Of a stretch of DNA of 64,000 nt, positions 8,520 to 16,357 are shown one piece after another (the stretch's first letter is position 1; each line of letters begins with the position of its first letter). Position numbers and translations under genes: made by a program. Under the pieces are notes generated by a model, which worked only from the letters and a program-made list of their open reading frames with translations, had not been told where the DNA came from and did not search any database. Source of the DNA: Stieleria maiorica (GTDB lineage: Bacteria > Planctomycetota > Planctomycetia > Pirellulales > Pirellulaceae); assembly GCF_008035925.1 (NCBI RefSeq), contig NZ_CP036264.1, forward strand, positions 5,640,402-5,704,401, read 5' to 3'.

Positions 8520-9896
8520 CTACGGCAGCATCACCGGTGGGTCGGCGTAGATCACTTCGGGCAGCGTTTCAGGGCGATTCAGAATCTCTGCCTCCAGGAT
8601 TCGATCCGGCGGCAGGATCACCTCACCTTTCTTCTTTTCCTTGTGCGGATCCACCCTCCGCAGCGCTCCCAGGACGTCCAGGCCTTTGACGATGCGACCG
8701 AACACCGTCTGTTGCTCGCTAACCGATGGCAGCGGCATGAACAGGATGGCGAATTGGGTGCCGGCGGTGTTGGGGATGAAGTCCTTGTCGGGGCCAGGCA
8801 GTTTTGCCATCACCAGCGATCCGGCCAAGGGCATTCGGACGATGTCACGACCATGTTCATCGGCCAAGTATCGTTCGGGCCGTGAGCTGCCGTCGCCCAG
8901 CGGATCGCCGGTCAATGCCAACAGCCCCTCGACGACTTGGAAAAAATCCAGCCCGTCGTAAAAACCGCTTTCCACCAAGTTGATGAAGTGCGCGACCGTC
9001 GACGGCGCTTCGTGAATGTACAGGTCGGCGATGATTTCGCCACGCGAGGTTTTCAAACGCACCTGCGGAAGATCCTCGGGATCGTTTCGCAACTGTGCCT
9101 GTTCGGTTTCGAATTGTTTTTTGATGGCGTCAAATTGAATCATCATCGCCTTGTCCTGGTCCTCGATCTCGTCCTCCTGAAGATTCTGGTACAGACTTTC
9201 GGCCAGCGGGAAATCTCCGGCGCACATTCCGGCGCGGGCTGCGGCTAGGGCGACGTATCGCAGCCGGACGCCGTAATCGAGCAACTTCGCAGCACCTTCC
9301 AGCGTTTCAGCGTCGTACACATCGTGTTTGAAACGTTGCTCCAAAATCGTCACGACATACCGCATCGCCACCGGATGCGGAAAGAAGTCGATCACATCGA
9401 GCGCCTTTCGATACAACTGGTTCATCAGCTCCCGGCTTTCATTTCGCAGCACAAAGTACCGCTGGCGATCTTCGTTGTATCCGTTGACAAACAAGATGTA
9501 GTGGTGTCGCATCTGCAACACCTTGGCTTTGAATTCATCCGAGGCGGCGACGAATTTCTCTGCCGCGGCCAAGCCCTCATCGATCAACTCCGGAGGCGCT
9601 TTCTCCTTGAACTCCTTGATCATCGCCGCGGTCTCGGCGGCGGAGTCGATCGGGGCGCTCGCCGACTCGGCGGCCCCGACATCCCCCACGCCGACACCGT
9701 GATTGTGCCCTTGGTGGTCATCGGCGGCGTCCGTCAGCCCCGCAGTGGACTCTTGGCTAGCGGCATCCTGTCCCGCTGCTCCCTGGCTGATTACTCCTTT
9801 TACTCCTTGGCTGAAAACTCCCTGAGCCGGCCCCAATGACAATGCCGCGACAAGGCAGAGGAGAAAACGGGTGTTGAATGGGCTGCGGGCGATCAT
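8520..9896 (-). CDS. Secreted cyclophilin-type PPIase-like protein, probably catalytically weak
   Basis: 458 residues. Residues 1-29 form a signal peptide, followed by a low-complexity stretch rich in Gln, Ala, Gly and Ser to about residue 90. A helical region of unknown function spans 90-275. The cyclophilin fold occupies about 278-445 (RLKTSRGEIIADLY, SGFYDGLDFFQVVEG, NTAGTQFAILF, QTVFGRIVKGLDVL). The family usually has FHRV with a catalytic Arg; here it reads FFQV (318-321), so the key Arg and adjacent His are replaced. Envelope location is inferred from the signal peptide. It is separated by about 190 bp from the divergent rsmD start. Confidence 0.82.
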   Translation of the reverse strand: MIARSPFNTRFLLCLVAALSLGPAQGVFSQGVKGVISQGAAGQDAASQESTAGLTDAADDHQGHNHGVGVGDVGAAESASAPIDSAAETAAMIKEFKEKAPPELIDEGLAAAEKFVAASDEFKAKVLQMRHHYILFVNGYNEDRQRYFVLRNESRELMNQLYRKALDVIDFFPHPVAMRYVVTILEQRFKHDVYDAETLEGAAKLLDYGVRLRYVALAAARAGMCAGDFPLAESLYQNLQEDEIEDQDKAMMIQFDAIKKQFETEQAQLRNDPEDLPQVRLKTSRGEIIADLYIHEAPSTVAHFINLVESGFYDGLDFFQVVEGLLALTGDPLGDGSSRPERYLADEHGRDIVRMPLAGSLVMAKLPGPDKDFIPNTAGTQFAILFMPLPSVSEQQTVFGRIVKGLDVLGALRRVDPHKEKKKGEVILPPDRILEAEILNRPETLPEVIYADPPVMLP

Positions 9897-10086
9897 TGAG
9901 CTTGTCGGTGTCTGCGGGTGGGGGATCCGGCGGCTGGAGAGCCAAGTTCAGCAGCACTACGCATCGACCGCCGTTTCGGTTTTCGACGCAGCCTGCCGCG
10001 GGCGGGCGGCGGATGGGCCGAACCTATCGGATCGCATGGATCGAGCGGGGATCGCGAAAAACCGCTGCCCGCGTATACTTTCCGAT

Positions 10087-10785
10087 ATGAACCGCTCCCG
10101 CAAGCCGCGTCGCCCGCGATCCGGATCGATCGAATCGAACGATCCCCCCGCCGCACCCAAAAAACCGCAAAAACGCCGCCCGCAAAAACTGCGGATCATC
10201 GGCGGATCGATGCGTGGTCGGACGGTGGTTTATCACGGTGCAGAATTCACGCGGCCGATGAAGGACAGCGTCCGGGAGAGCCTGTTCAACATCATCGGGC
10301 CGCGGATCAAGGGGGCAAACGTGGTCGATTTGTTTGCCGGAACCGGCGCGGTCGCCTTTGAAGCGCTCAGCCGCGGAGCGTCGTCGGCGATCGCGATCGA
10401 AAAGAATCGCCGGGCACACGCGTTTTTGGAATCGACCGCCGAGACGCTGGGAGTGACCTCGAAAATCAAGTTGCTGTACGGTGATGCGTTCCGGCTGGGC
10501 AGCAGCTTGTTGGGGCCGGCCGCCGCGGACGCGCCGCTGGAGGACACGCCGCGAATCGTCTTCCTCTGCCCCCCCTACGCGATGTGGGACAGCGCCGCCG
10601 AACCGCTGCAGGGATTGATCCGGTCGGCGATGGACCACTCCCCGCCGGGCAGCCTGATCATCGCCGAGACGGACAAGCATTACGACGAGTCCAAGCTGCC
10701 GCCGGGCCAATGGGACCATCGACTGTACGGCGGCACGCGACTATCACTGATCGAGCCGCCGATGATCTGCGGCATGCGGATGTGA
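10087..10785 (+). CDS. rsmD: 16S rRNA (guanine(966)-N2)-methyltransferase RsmD
   Basis: 232 residues from the ATG at 10087; the frame is open further upstream but that part is not conserved. RsmD methylates G966 of 16S rRNA using SAM. Seen: a basic, proline-rich leader of about 34 residues, then LRIIGGSMRGR, RPMKDSVRESLFNII and the SAM motif DLFAGTGAVAFEALSRGA (81-98). The catalytic-site motif, normally DPPY, reads CPPY at 161-164, an unusual substitution at the first position. Divergent from the cyclophilin-like gene. Confidence 0.87.
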   Translation: MNRSRKPRRPRSGSIESNDPPAAPKKPQKRRPQKLRIIGGSMRGRTVVYHGAEFTRPMKDSVRESLFNIIGPRIKGANVVDLFAGTGAVAFEALSRGASSAIAIEKNRRAHAFLESTAETLGVTSKIKLLYGDAFRLGSSLLGPAAADAPLEDTPRIVFLCPPYAMWDSAAEPLQGLIRSAMDHSPPGSLIIAETDKHYDESKLPPGQWDHRLYGGTRLSLIEPPMICGMRM

Positions 10786-10809
10786 CGTCACTCATGCCGG
10801 GGGCATCTG

Positions 10810-10840
10810 TTTTAACAGGCGTTTACGATCCCACCCTCCC
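10810..10840. repeat. TTTAACAGGCGTTTACGA dispersed motif, copy 1
   Basis: The 18-nt core is identical to that at 42492-42520, in the same orientation, and both are followed by a C-rich run. Function unknown. Confidence 0.65.
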
Positions 10841-10891
10841 TTCCAGTGCATTGGTGTCTACACAAATCGGTCCGCAATTTAGAGCATGGCT

Positions 10892-10971
10892 CCCCGCTCC
10901 CCAAAACAGATCGCGCAAACAGAATTTGATCGCGGAAGGACGATGACCGCGATCTGTTTTGGGGAGCGGGG
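10892..10971. repeat. Perfect 24-nt inverted repeat with 32-nt loop
   Basis: Arms 10892-10915 and 10948-10971 are exact reverse complements (outer end CCCCGCTCCCC, inner end CAGATCGCG). It could fold into a very stable RNA hairpin between convergent genes or be the remnant of a palindromic mobile element. Confidence 0.85.
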
Positions 10972-11055
10972 CTGGGGGGTGAGGGGCCGTACACCCGAGC
11001 CGTCTGAGCCACCATAACAGCGACGATCATCTCGCAGCTGGCCCCCTCATCCCCG

Positions 11056-11098
11056 GCCCTTCTCCCCGGCAAAGCCGGAGGAGAAGGCAGCCATTGTA
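11056..11098. repeat. CCCCGGCAAAGCCGG hairpin repeat, copy 1
   Basis: CCTTCTCC-CCGGC-AAA-GCCGG-AGGAGAAGG forms a stem-loop followed by CAGCCATTGTA. The same arrangement (CCCCGCAAAGCCGGGGGAGA then CAGCCATCGTA) occurs at 15403-15438. Confidence 0.65.
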
Positions 11099-11315
11099 CT
11101 TTGTGTTGACATCAATGCTTCCAAAGTGGGTTCGCCTTAACTCAAAGCCGCATGACCTCGAGAGACGGCGTTTGCGCAGCAAGCAAACGCCAGAGAGGGC
11201 CCGCGTTGCAAAAGTCGTTGCGACTTCCGCGACGCTCCAATCCGTCACTTGTACAGTCGACGTTCCGTGCGTGATGTGTCGTGGCGGCTCGGACGGGGCT
11301 GCGAGCGCCGCAGCC

Positions 11316-11975
11316 CTACAGCGGTTTGACGCGTAGGTTACGGAAGTAGCACACGCTCTTGGGGTCGTGGGCTTGCAGCGCGATCGTGCCTTCGTCCAGT
11401 CGTCGTTCAAAGTTCTTGTCGAACGCGGGTTTGTTTTCCGGTTCGGTGTAGTCGACCATCGTCTTTCCGTTGACGATCAATTGAATCCGTCGACCGGTGA
11501 CGATGATCTCTTGCGTGTACCACTGGTTGTCTTTGATCCCGGCGGCCGCCAGATCGTCGGCCGAAACGTTCTCCACCGCGTACAAGCTGCTGGTCTTCTT
11601 GGGGTCGCCGTGTGACACGTTGACTTGGCATTCATAGCCAAACTTGGGCCAGCCGGTCGGTTGGTACTTGGTGTGAAAATAGATCCCGGCGTTGCTGCCC
11701 GGCGTCGTCATCACTTCGGCCTTGAAGTGGAAGTCCTTCATCGGCGCCAACGGCCCGGCGTAAAACGCATGGCAACGCTCGCCATCACAGACCAGTTTTC
11801 CGTCCTCGACATGCCAAGCGTCCGTGTTTTCCTCGGCCAGTTTCCAACCTTCCATCGTCTTGCCGTCGAAGATCTTGATGAACCCGTCTTCCGATTCGGG
11901 TGATTCGGCGGTGGCGACGTGGCAGCTGAGGATGCATCCCAGGGCAACGGCAAGTGAACAGACGAAAACGCGCAT
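11316..11975 (-). CDS. Secreted DUF1080 (3-keto-disaccharide hydrolase) family protein
   Basis: 219 residues. Signal peptide at 1-23 (cleavage after ATA). The rest is one DUF1080 domain, a concanavalin-like jelly roll: IFDGKTMEGW, WHVEDGKLVCDG, SNAGIYFHTKYQ, NQWYTQEIIVTG and a closing LQAHDPKSVCYFRNLRVKPL, all characteristic of the family. Some DUF1080 members hydrolyse 3-keto-disaccharides; for most, including this one, the substrate is unknown. Expected in the periplasm-like compartment or outside the cell. Monocistronic on the minus strand. The family is strongly expanded in planctomycetes. Confidence 0.88.
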   Translation of the reverse strand: MRVFVCSLAVALGCILSCHVATAESPESEDGFIKIFDGKTMEGWKLAEENTDAWHVEDGKLVCDGERCHAFYAGPLAPMKDFHFKAEVMTTPGSNAGIYFHTKYQPTGWPKFGYECQVNVSHGDPKKTSSLYAVENVSADDLAAAGIKDNQWYTQEIIVTGRRIQLIVNGKTMVDYTEPENKPAFDKNFERRLDEGTIALQAHDPKSVCYFRNLRVKPL

Positions 11976-12188
11976 TTTAAGAGACTCTTGTGTGGGGGGG
12001 TGAAGGCCAGGAGTGGCCGAGGGAGTTTGTTTCGCGATGCAGTGCCACTGGGACGTCGCAACGCCGGCCCGAGTATGGAACGGCTGATTAATTTAATCGA
12101 AATGAACAAGCTAACGATCAGCCGATGAGCGCTAGCCCCGGTTTTGTTGCGGCGAGAACCGTGGCTGATTAAATCAACCGCCCAGGGA

Positions 12189-12234
12189 CGAATGGCACGG
12201 GCCTAGTGAGCCGACGGCGCTAGCCGCGGGCCTT
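12189..12234 (+). repeat. Extended GAGCCGACGGCGCTAG repeat (family B)
   Basis: The segment GAATGGCACGGGC...GAGCCGACGGCGCTAGCC matches the reverse complement of 58436-58482 over about 46 nt, showing that this family B variant carries a conserved flank (ATGGCACGGGC). Confidence 0.75.
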
Positions 12235-12249
12235 GATACTTAAGCGGGC

Positions 12250-12291
12250 AAAAAAAACGCCTGCGGCACCGCAGTGCTGCAAGCGTTTGTG
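12250..12291 (-). terminator. Intrinsic terminator of the small haem-motif gene
   Basis: On the minus strand AACGCTTGCAGC pairs with GCCGCAGGCGTT (one mismatch, one G-U), followed by a run of eight T. It lies about 30 nt after the stop at 12321 and fits a rho-independent terminator. Confidence 0.8.
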
Positions 12292-12320
12292 TTTTTTCCA
12301 GCGATCGTCCGAATCGACGA

Positions 12321-12719
12321 CTACTCTTTGCCGGAGTCGGTCGCGGGGACTTCACCTGCCTTGATCTTTTCGGCGAACGTCTTGCCGTCTTTGCTCTTCT
12401 TTTCACCCGCCTTTTCAAACCCGGCGTAGATCAACTTTTCAGCTTCTTCCGGGTTCTCTTTGACCCAGTCCTTGGGGAAGTCTTCCGCCTTCAGGAACTC
12501 GTGGATCGCCTTGCCGTACTCGTTGCGAACCTTTTTCTTGTCTTCTTTGTTGACGTGGCAAATGTAGCAACCGTGCTTGCGCGCTTTCTTGACGAAGTCC
12601 GCGTCGACGTCATCGCCACTGAGGTATTTATTCTTCCATTGTTTGCTGAATTCGCTCGTCGCCAACGCCGGGCTGGCCAAAAGAGCGAGACAACCAAATA
12701 GGATCGCGAACCGTTTCAT
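12321..12719 (-). CDS. Small exported protein with one CxxCH haem motif
   Basis: 132 residues from the ATG at 12719, placed so that a signal peptide (MKRFAILFGCLALLASPALA) leads the protein. A single CYICH at about residues 50-54 is a c-type haem attachment motif. The remainder is highly charged and lysine-rich (NKEDKKKVRNEYGK, DFPKDWVKENPEEAEKLI) with no further motif. Likely a small periplasmic c-type cytochrome or a cytochrome-like sensor; the redox partner is unknown. It has its own terminator and no operon partner. Confidence 0.7.
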   Translation of the reverse strand: MKRFAILFGCLALLASPALATSEFSKQWKNKYLSGDDVDADFVKKARKHGCYICHVNKEDKKKVRNEYGKAIHEFLKAEDFPKDWVKENPEEAEKLIYAGFEKAGEKKSKDGKTFAEKIKAGEVPATDSGKE

Positions 12720-13127
12720 GCAGTGTCTCCGGGGAATAATCGATGCCTCGGCGTTGGAGGCATGCCCAAGATAGGGGGCTGAGGTGGGTGGGGCATCAGT
12801 GTTGCTCAACTGATTGCCCTAATTAACGCTCAAATCGACCGGAAAGTCAAATCGGGGAGAGCTTTTTTGGAGGGTTTTCGAGTGGAATCGCCGTTTCGGC
12901 ACACTCGGCGCATGCGAGACGACCCAGGTTTTCTGCCCCAACGCACCTGCCGTTTCCGGCAAGCACTTCGAGAAAACCCAGGTCGCTCGACTTTCTGCTG
13001 GCAGTGTTCCGACCCGGCCTGCCCCACGCACTCCGAGTCGTCTGCTGCTGCACAAACAGTCATCGGCCACCCTGCGTGTTCGAATTGATTACAGCCGGGA
13101 GAATGAGGGGGAACGGGCAGCAGGCGT
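12720..13127. other. Intergenic stretch, about 408 bp
   Basis: Between ilvE and the small haem-motif gene, both on the minus strand. Short overlapping reading frames here look random; no repeat or RNA motif was recognised. Confidence 0.45.
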
Positions 13128-13985
13128 CTATTTCCGCACCAGTTCGCGGAACGCCTTGTTCAGCTGTTGCGTGATCGGGCCGACTTTGCCGTCGCCGATT
13201 TTCCGTCCGTCCAAAGTCACTGCGGGGATGACTTCGGCAGCACTACCGGTCAGAAAGCACTCGTCGGCGACGTAGATGTCGTGCCGTGTCATCGGCAATT
13301 CGGTCGTTTCGATTCCCGCCTCTCGAGCCAATTCCAAAACGGCGTTGCGGGTGACGCCTTCCAGAATGCCCGCTTCGATCGGCGGGGTGTTCAACCGCCC
13401 ATGCTTAATCACGAACAGATTGTCGCCGGTGCATTCGGCGACTTCCCCCTTGTGATTCAACATCAACGCTTCGATGCAGCCGGCTTTCAGCCCCTCCATC
13501 TTGGCCAGAATATTGTTCAGATAGTTCAGCGACTTGATCCGCGGGCTGAGCGCCGCCGGGTGATTGCGAATGGTCGACGCGGTGACCAGATCCAGCCCGT
13601 TATCGTAGAACGATTCGGGATACAACGTGATGCTGTCGGCGATGATGATGACTTGCGGGTCGGAGCACTTGAACGGGTCCAACCCCAACGGGCCGGCGCC
13701 GCGGGTGACCAACAAGCGGATGTAGCCGTCCACGATTCCGTTGCGGGAGACGGTTTCGTTGGTGTCGGCGGCAAGTTGCTCCAGCGAGACCGGCAACTGC
13801 AGATTGATCGCCCGCGCCGATTCGTCCAACCGGTCCAGGTGCTCTTTCAAGCGAAAGACTTTTCCGCCGTAGCTGCGCATCCCTTCGAAGACGCCATCGC
13901 CGTAGAGCAGACCGTGATCATAGACGCTGATTTTGGCGTCTTCGGGGGCATGGAACTGACCGTTGATATAGATCTGTCGGGACAT
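13128..13985 (-). CDS. ilvE: Branched-chain-amino-acid aminotransferase IlvE
   Basis: 285 residues, PLP fold type IV aminotransferase that transfers the amino group of Leu, Ile or Val to 2-oxoglutarate. Seen: YINGQFHAPEDAKISVYDHGLLYGDGVFEGMR (split here as an N-terminal signature, residues 5-36), the lysine region IKSLNYLNNILAKMEG with Lys forming the Schiff base, and ECTGDNLFVI, GVTRNAVLELA and DECFLTGSAAEVIP at the phosphate/carboxylate-binding end. D-alanine aminotransferase and aminodeoxychorismate lyase are close relatives, but the motif set fits IlvE best. It lies 47 bp after fabI on the same strand and may share its transcript. Confidence 0.88.
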   Translation of the reverse strand: MSRQIYINGQFHAPEDAKISVYDHGLLYGDGVFEGMRSYGGKVFRLKEHLDRLDESARAINLQLPVSLEQLAADTNETVSRNGIVDGYIRLLVTRGAGPLGLDPFKCSDPQVIIIADSITLYPESFYDNGLDLVTASTIRNHPAALSPRIKSLNYLNNILAKMEGLKAGCIEALMLNHKGEVAECTGDNLFVIKHGRLNTPPIEAGILEGVTRNAVLELAREAGIETTELPMTRHDIYVADECFLTGSAAEVIPAVTLDGRKIGDGKVGPITQQLNKAFRELVRK

Positions 13986-14032
13986 GTCGATTGCAGGAAC
14001 GGAGTGCGTTTTTGGGGGGATTGGGAAAGGGA

Positions 14033-14872
14033 TCAGCCGAGTTGGGAATCGGTCACGGCACCGACGACGGAGGCGTCAAAATAGTTGATCGACATTCCAG
14101 CGTCGACAACCAACGATTGGGCCGTGATCCCGCTACTGCGTGGCGACAGCAGGAAGGCTGCCGTCTGGGCAACTTCTTCCGTCTTGACCGCCTCTTTGCG
14201 GGGGATGACTTGTTCGGCGTAAAGGTACGAATCCACGTAGCCGGGGATGCCTGCCGAGGCGCTCGTTTTCAGCAATCCGGCGGCCACGGCGTTGAATCGA
14301 ACGCGGCTGAATCGGCTGAATGATTTGGTCAAAAAGGCCAGCGACGATTCCAGCGCCGCCTTGATCGGGGCCATGAACCCATAGCTTTCGCTGGCCATCC
14401 GCGTGGTGCTGATGCCGATCGTGACGACCGACGCGTCGGTGACGAACCGGCCCTTGAGCGCGTTGGCCAGGTTGATCAGCGAGTAGGCGGAGATGTCCAC
14501 GGCTTGCAAAAACTGTTGACGCGTTGTTTCGTGAAACGGCCGAATGCCATCGGGGTAGTCGGCAAACGCGATCGAATGCACCATTCCCGCCAACTCGACA
14601 CCTTCCTCGGCCAGCTGGTTCGCCAAGGCGTCGATCTGGTCTTGGTGCTCGACGTCGCAAACCCGCACGTCGCGGTCTCGCAACAGTTTGGCCGTGCTTT
14701 CCCGCCGGGCCTGGCTGCGGACGGCATAAATCACCGTTCCGCCGGACTGTTCGATGATGCGGGCGATCGCATAGGCCACGCTTTTCTTGTTGGCGACGCC
14801 CAGGACCAAGTAGGTCTTGCCAGACATCTGCAAGAAATCCATCACCGCCGGCGGGGTCTCACTTCCACTCAT
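14033..14872 (-). CDS. fabI: Enoyl-[acyl-carrier-protein] reductase (NADH) FabI
   Basis: 279 residues, short-chain dehydrogenase fold. FabI reduces enoyl-ACP in the last step of each fatty-acid elongation round. Seen: [18 protein letters not shown] (NADH-binding, the FabI-style start instead of TGxxxGxG), [29 protein letters not shown] with the Y-x6-K catalytic pair, and [18 protein letters not shown]. The start ATG overlaps the stop of the upstream FabZ-like gene by 4 nt, so dehydration and reduction steps of the fatty-acid cycle are translationally coupled. A C-terminal tail after SINYFD is longer than usual. Confidence 0.93.
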   Translation of the reverse strand: MSGSETPPAVMDFLQMSGKTYLVLGVANKKSVAYAIARIIEQSGGTVIYAVRSQARRESTAKLLRDRDVRVCDVEHQDQIDALANQLAEEGVELAGMVHSIAFADYPDGIRPFHETTRQQFLQAVDISAYSLINLANALKGRFVTDASVVTIGISTTRMASESYGFMAPIKAALESSLAFLTKSFSRFSRVRFNAVAAGLLKTSASAGIPGYVDSYLYAEQVIPRKEAVKTEEVAQTAAFLLSPRSSGITAQSLVVDAGMSINYFDASVVGAVTDSQLG

Positions 14873-15345
14873 CGTTTCTCCTCTGTGCTCCCAGCCGACT
14901 CTGTGCTCCCAGCCGACGGATCGGTTTGGGTGATGCTGACCGCGAAATCCAGCCGCATCGCGAGTTTTCCGCGGAGCATCATTTTGCCGGTCAGGTAGAA
15001 CGCATTACTGACCTGATCGTTCAGCGTGACGTGAATCTGGACGGTGTCACCCGGGCGGACCATGCGTTTAAACTTCACGCCGTCCATGCGGGTCGCCACG
15101 GGAACGCTGTCCGGCGACTGCTCCATCCGCTGATGCAGCAACACGGCGCCGGCCTGAAGACAACATTCGCACTGGATCACTCCCGGCACGATCGGCTGGT
15201 CCGGGAAGTGGCCTTGGACGAAAAATTCTTCCGGCGAAAACGTCTTTTGGCATACGATCGACGTTTCGTCCCGCTCACAGATTTCGTCAATCAACCGCAT
15301 CGGCGGGCGGTGGGGAATCGCCTGTTCTATTTCTCGGGTACTCAT
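14869..15345 (-). CDS. fabZ: 3-hydroxyacyl-ACP dehydratase, FabZ/FabA-like hotdog protein
   Basis: 158 residues from the ATG at 15345. The hotdog-fold signature is clear: [13 protein letters not shown], then [16 protein letters not shown], with the catalytic His of GHFP and the acidic residue of QCE. It should dehydrate 3-hydroxyacyl-ACP ahead of FabI, whose gene overlaps it. A C-terminal low-complexity tail ([15 protein letters not shown]) is encoded by two copies of an 18-nt direct repeat (CTCTGTGCTCCCAGCCGA on the plus strand) and is not part of the fold. Longer upstream frames lack conservation. Confidence 0.87.
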   Translation of the reverse strand: MSTREIEQAIPHRPPMRLIDEICERDETSIVCQKTFSPEEFFVQGHFPDQPIVPGVIQCECCLQAGAVLLHQRMEQSPDSVPVATRMDGVKFKRMVRPGDTVQIHVTLNDQVSNAFYLTGKMMLRGKLAMRLDFAVSITQTDPSAGSTESAGSTEEKR

Positions 15346-15402
15346 GGGCGTAATTGAAGTGTTGATCGCCGCAGCGCCAAGACGGCTGGTGGACAGGAGA
15401 GG

Positions 15403-15438
15403 CCCCCGCAAAGCCGGGGGAGAAAACAGCCATCGTAG
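15403..15438. repeat. CCCCGCAAAGCCGGGG hairpin repeat, copy 2
   Basis: Same element as 11056-11098: a C-rich/G-rich stem around CAAAG followed by AGAAAACAGCCATCGTA. It lies between fabZ and the divergent pgsA. Confidence 0.6.
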
Positions 15439-15486
15439 GCGATGCAAACGCCGATGCCTGTCGGGAGGCTGATTTGATGAAAACAC

Positions 15487-16350
15487 ATGCCCACATCAGA
15501 GACGGGTCTGCGAAGCATCGCCAACAGAACGGGCTCTGCATCGTCATCAGGCCCAAAACCCGCCGTGCCCCTTTCCTCCTCGGCCACAGACGATCATCAT
15601 GTCAGAGATCCCTTGTGCCGAATCCGTTGTGCTGAAGTCGCCTGTGAATCGCTCCACGGTGCGGAATCACCCGGTGCAGCTTCGACGATCCCGAAGAAAC
15701 CCCCAAAGCCAGTGCCCTTGCCGTCGACACCGCAATCCCCCGCTCCTGATTCGACTCCCGAATTGGTCCGCACCACCGGGAAACGGTCGATCTACAACGT
15801 TCCCAACGCGTTGACGAGCATTCGGTTTGCGATGGCGATCGCCGTGATGGCGCTGATTCCGTTGAACTTTTTCCTTGCCGCGACCATCGTGTTTCTCGTC
15901 GCCGCCTCGACCGATTGGATGGACGGTTACTGGGCCCGCAAATACGGTCAAGTCACCAAGTTCGGCCGGATTTTTGACCCGTTCGTGGACAAGATCATCA
16001 TCTGTGGCTCGTTCATCGCCTTGGTCGGGGTCGCCAGATCACCGATCGCTTCGTGGATGGCGACCCTGGTCGTCGGACGCGAACTGCTGGTGACCAGTTT
16101 GCGGGGAATGGTCGAGGGCAGCGGCAAAGATTTTTCGGCCAGTTGGTTGGGAAAATGGAAGATGGTCCTGCAGTGTGCCGCCGTCGTCTCCTCGCTGATT
16201 TATCTGCAATACGAAACATCGCCCGCCTGGTTGACGTTCACGACGCTGGGGCTGGTTTGGTCGTCCATTCTGTTGACCGTGTATTCAGGCTACGATTACA
16301 CCTTGGCCGCCGCCAGGCTGATGCAGGACGAACCCGACGATCCGGAATGA
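15487..16350 (+). CDS. pgsA: CDP-diacylglycerol-glycerol-3-phosphate 3-phosphatidyltransferase PgsA
   Basis: 287 residues as drawn. PgsA makes phosphatidylglycerol phosphate. The CDP-alcohol phosphatidyltransferase motif D-G-x2-A-R-x8-G-x3-D-x3-D is exact (DGYWARK...FGRIFDPFVDK), and at least four membrane segments follow IYNVPNALTSIRF. The first ~95 residues are low-complexity and Pro/Ser-rich, unlike PgsA. A GTG at 15712 would give 212 residues, closer to family size, so the true start is uncertain. The CPBP protease gene begins 7 bp after the stop. Confidence 0.88.
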   Translation: MPTSETGLRSIANRTGSASSSGPKPAVPLSSSATDDHHVRDPLCRIRCAEVACESLHGAESPGAASTIPKKPPKPVPLPSTPQSPAPDSTPELVRTTGKRSIYNVPNALTSIRFAMAIAVMALIPLNFFLAATIVFLVAASTDWMDGYWARKYGQVTKFGRIFDPFVDKIIICGSFIALVGVARSPIASWMATLVVGRELLVTSLRGMVEGSGKDFSASWLGKWKMVLQCAAVVSSLIYLQYETSPAWLTFTTLGLVWSSILLTVYSGYDYTLAAARLMQDEPDDPE

Positions 16351-16357
16351 AGGCCCG

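Larger units (their letters stand above)
10786..11315. other. Long convergent intergenic region, about 530 bp, rich in hairpins
   Basis: Between rsmD (plus) and a DUF1080 gene (minus). No credible gene. It contains the TTTAACAGGCGTTTACGA motif (10810-10840), a perfect 24-nt inverted repeat (10892-10971) and a CCCCGGCAAAGCCGG hairpin (11056-11098). Confidence 0.6.
11976..12320. other. Intergenic stretch, about 345 bp
   Basis: Upstream of the DUF1080 gene and downstream of the small haem-motif gene. It holds the family B repeat at 12189-12234 and an intrinsic terminator at 12250-12291. Nothing else recognised. Confidence 0.55.

Noticed and set aside
12867-13088. Small ORF (73 codons) upstream of ilvE's end
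   Set aside because: Frames on both strands are open here by chance; no start signal or motif.
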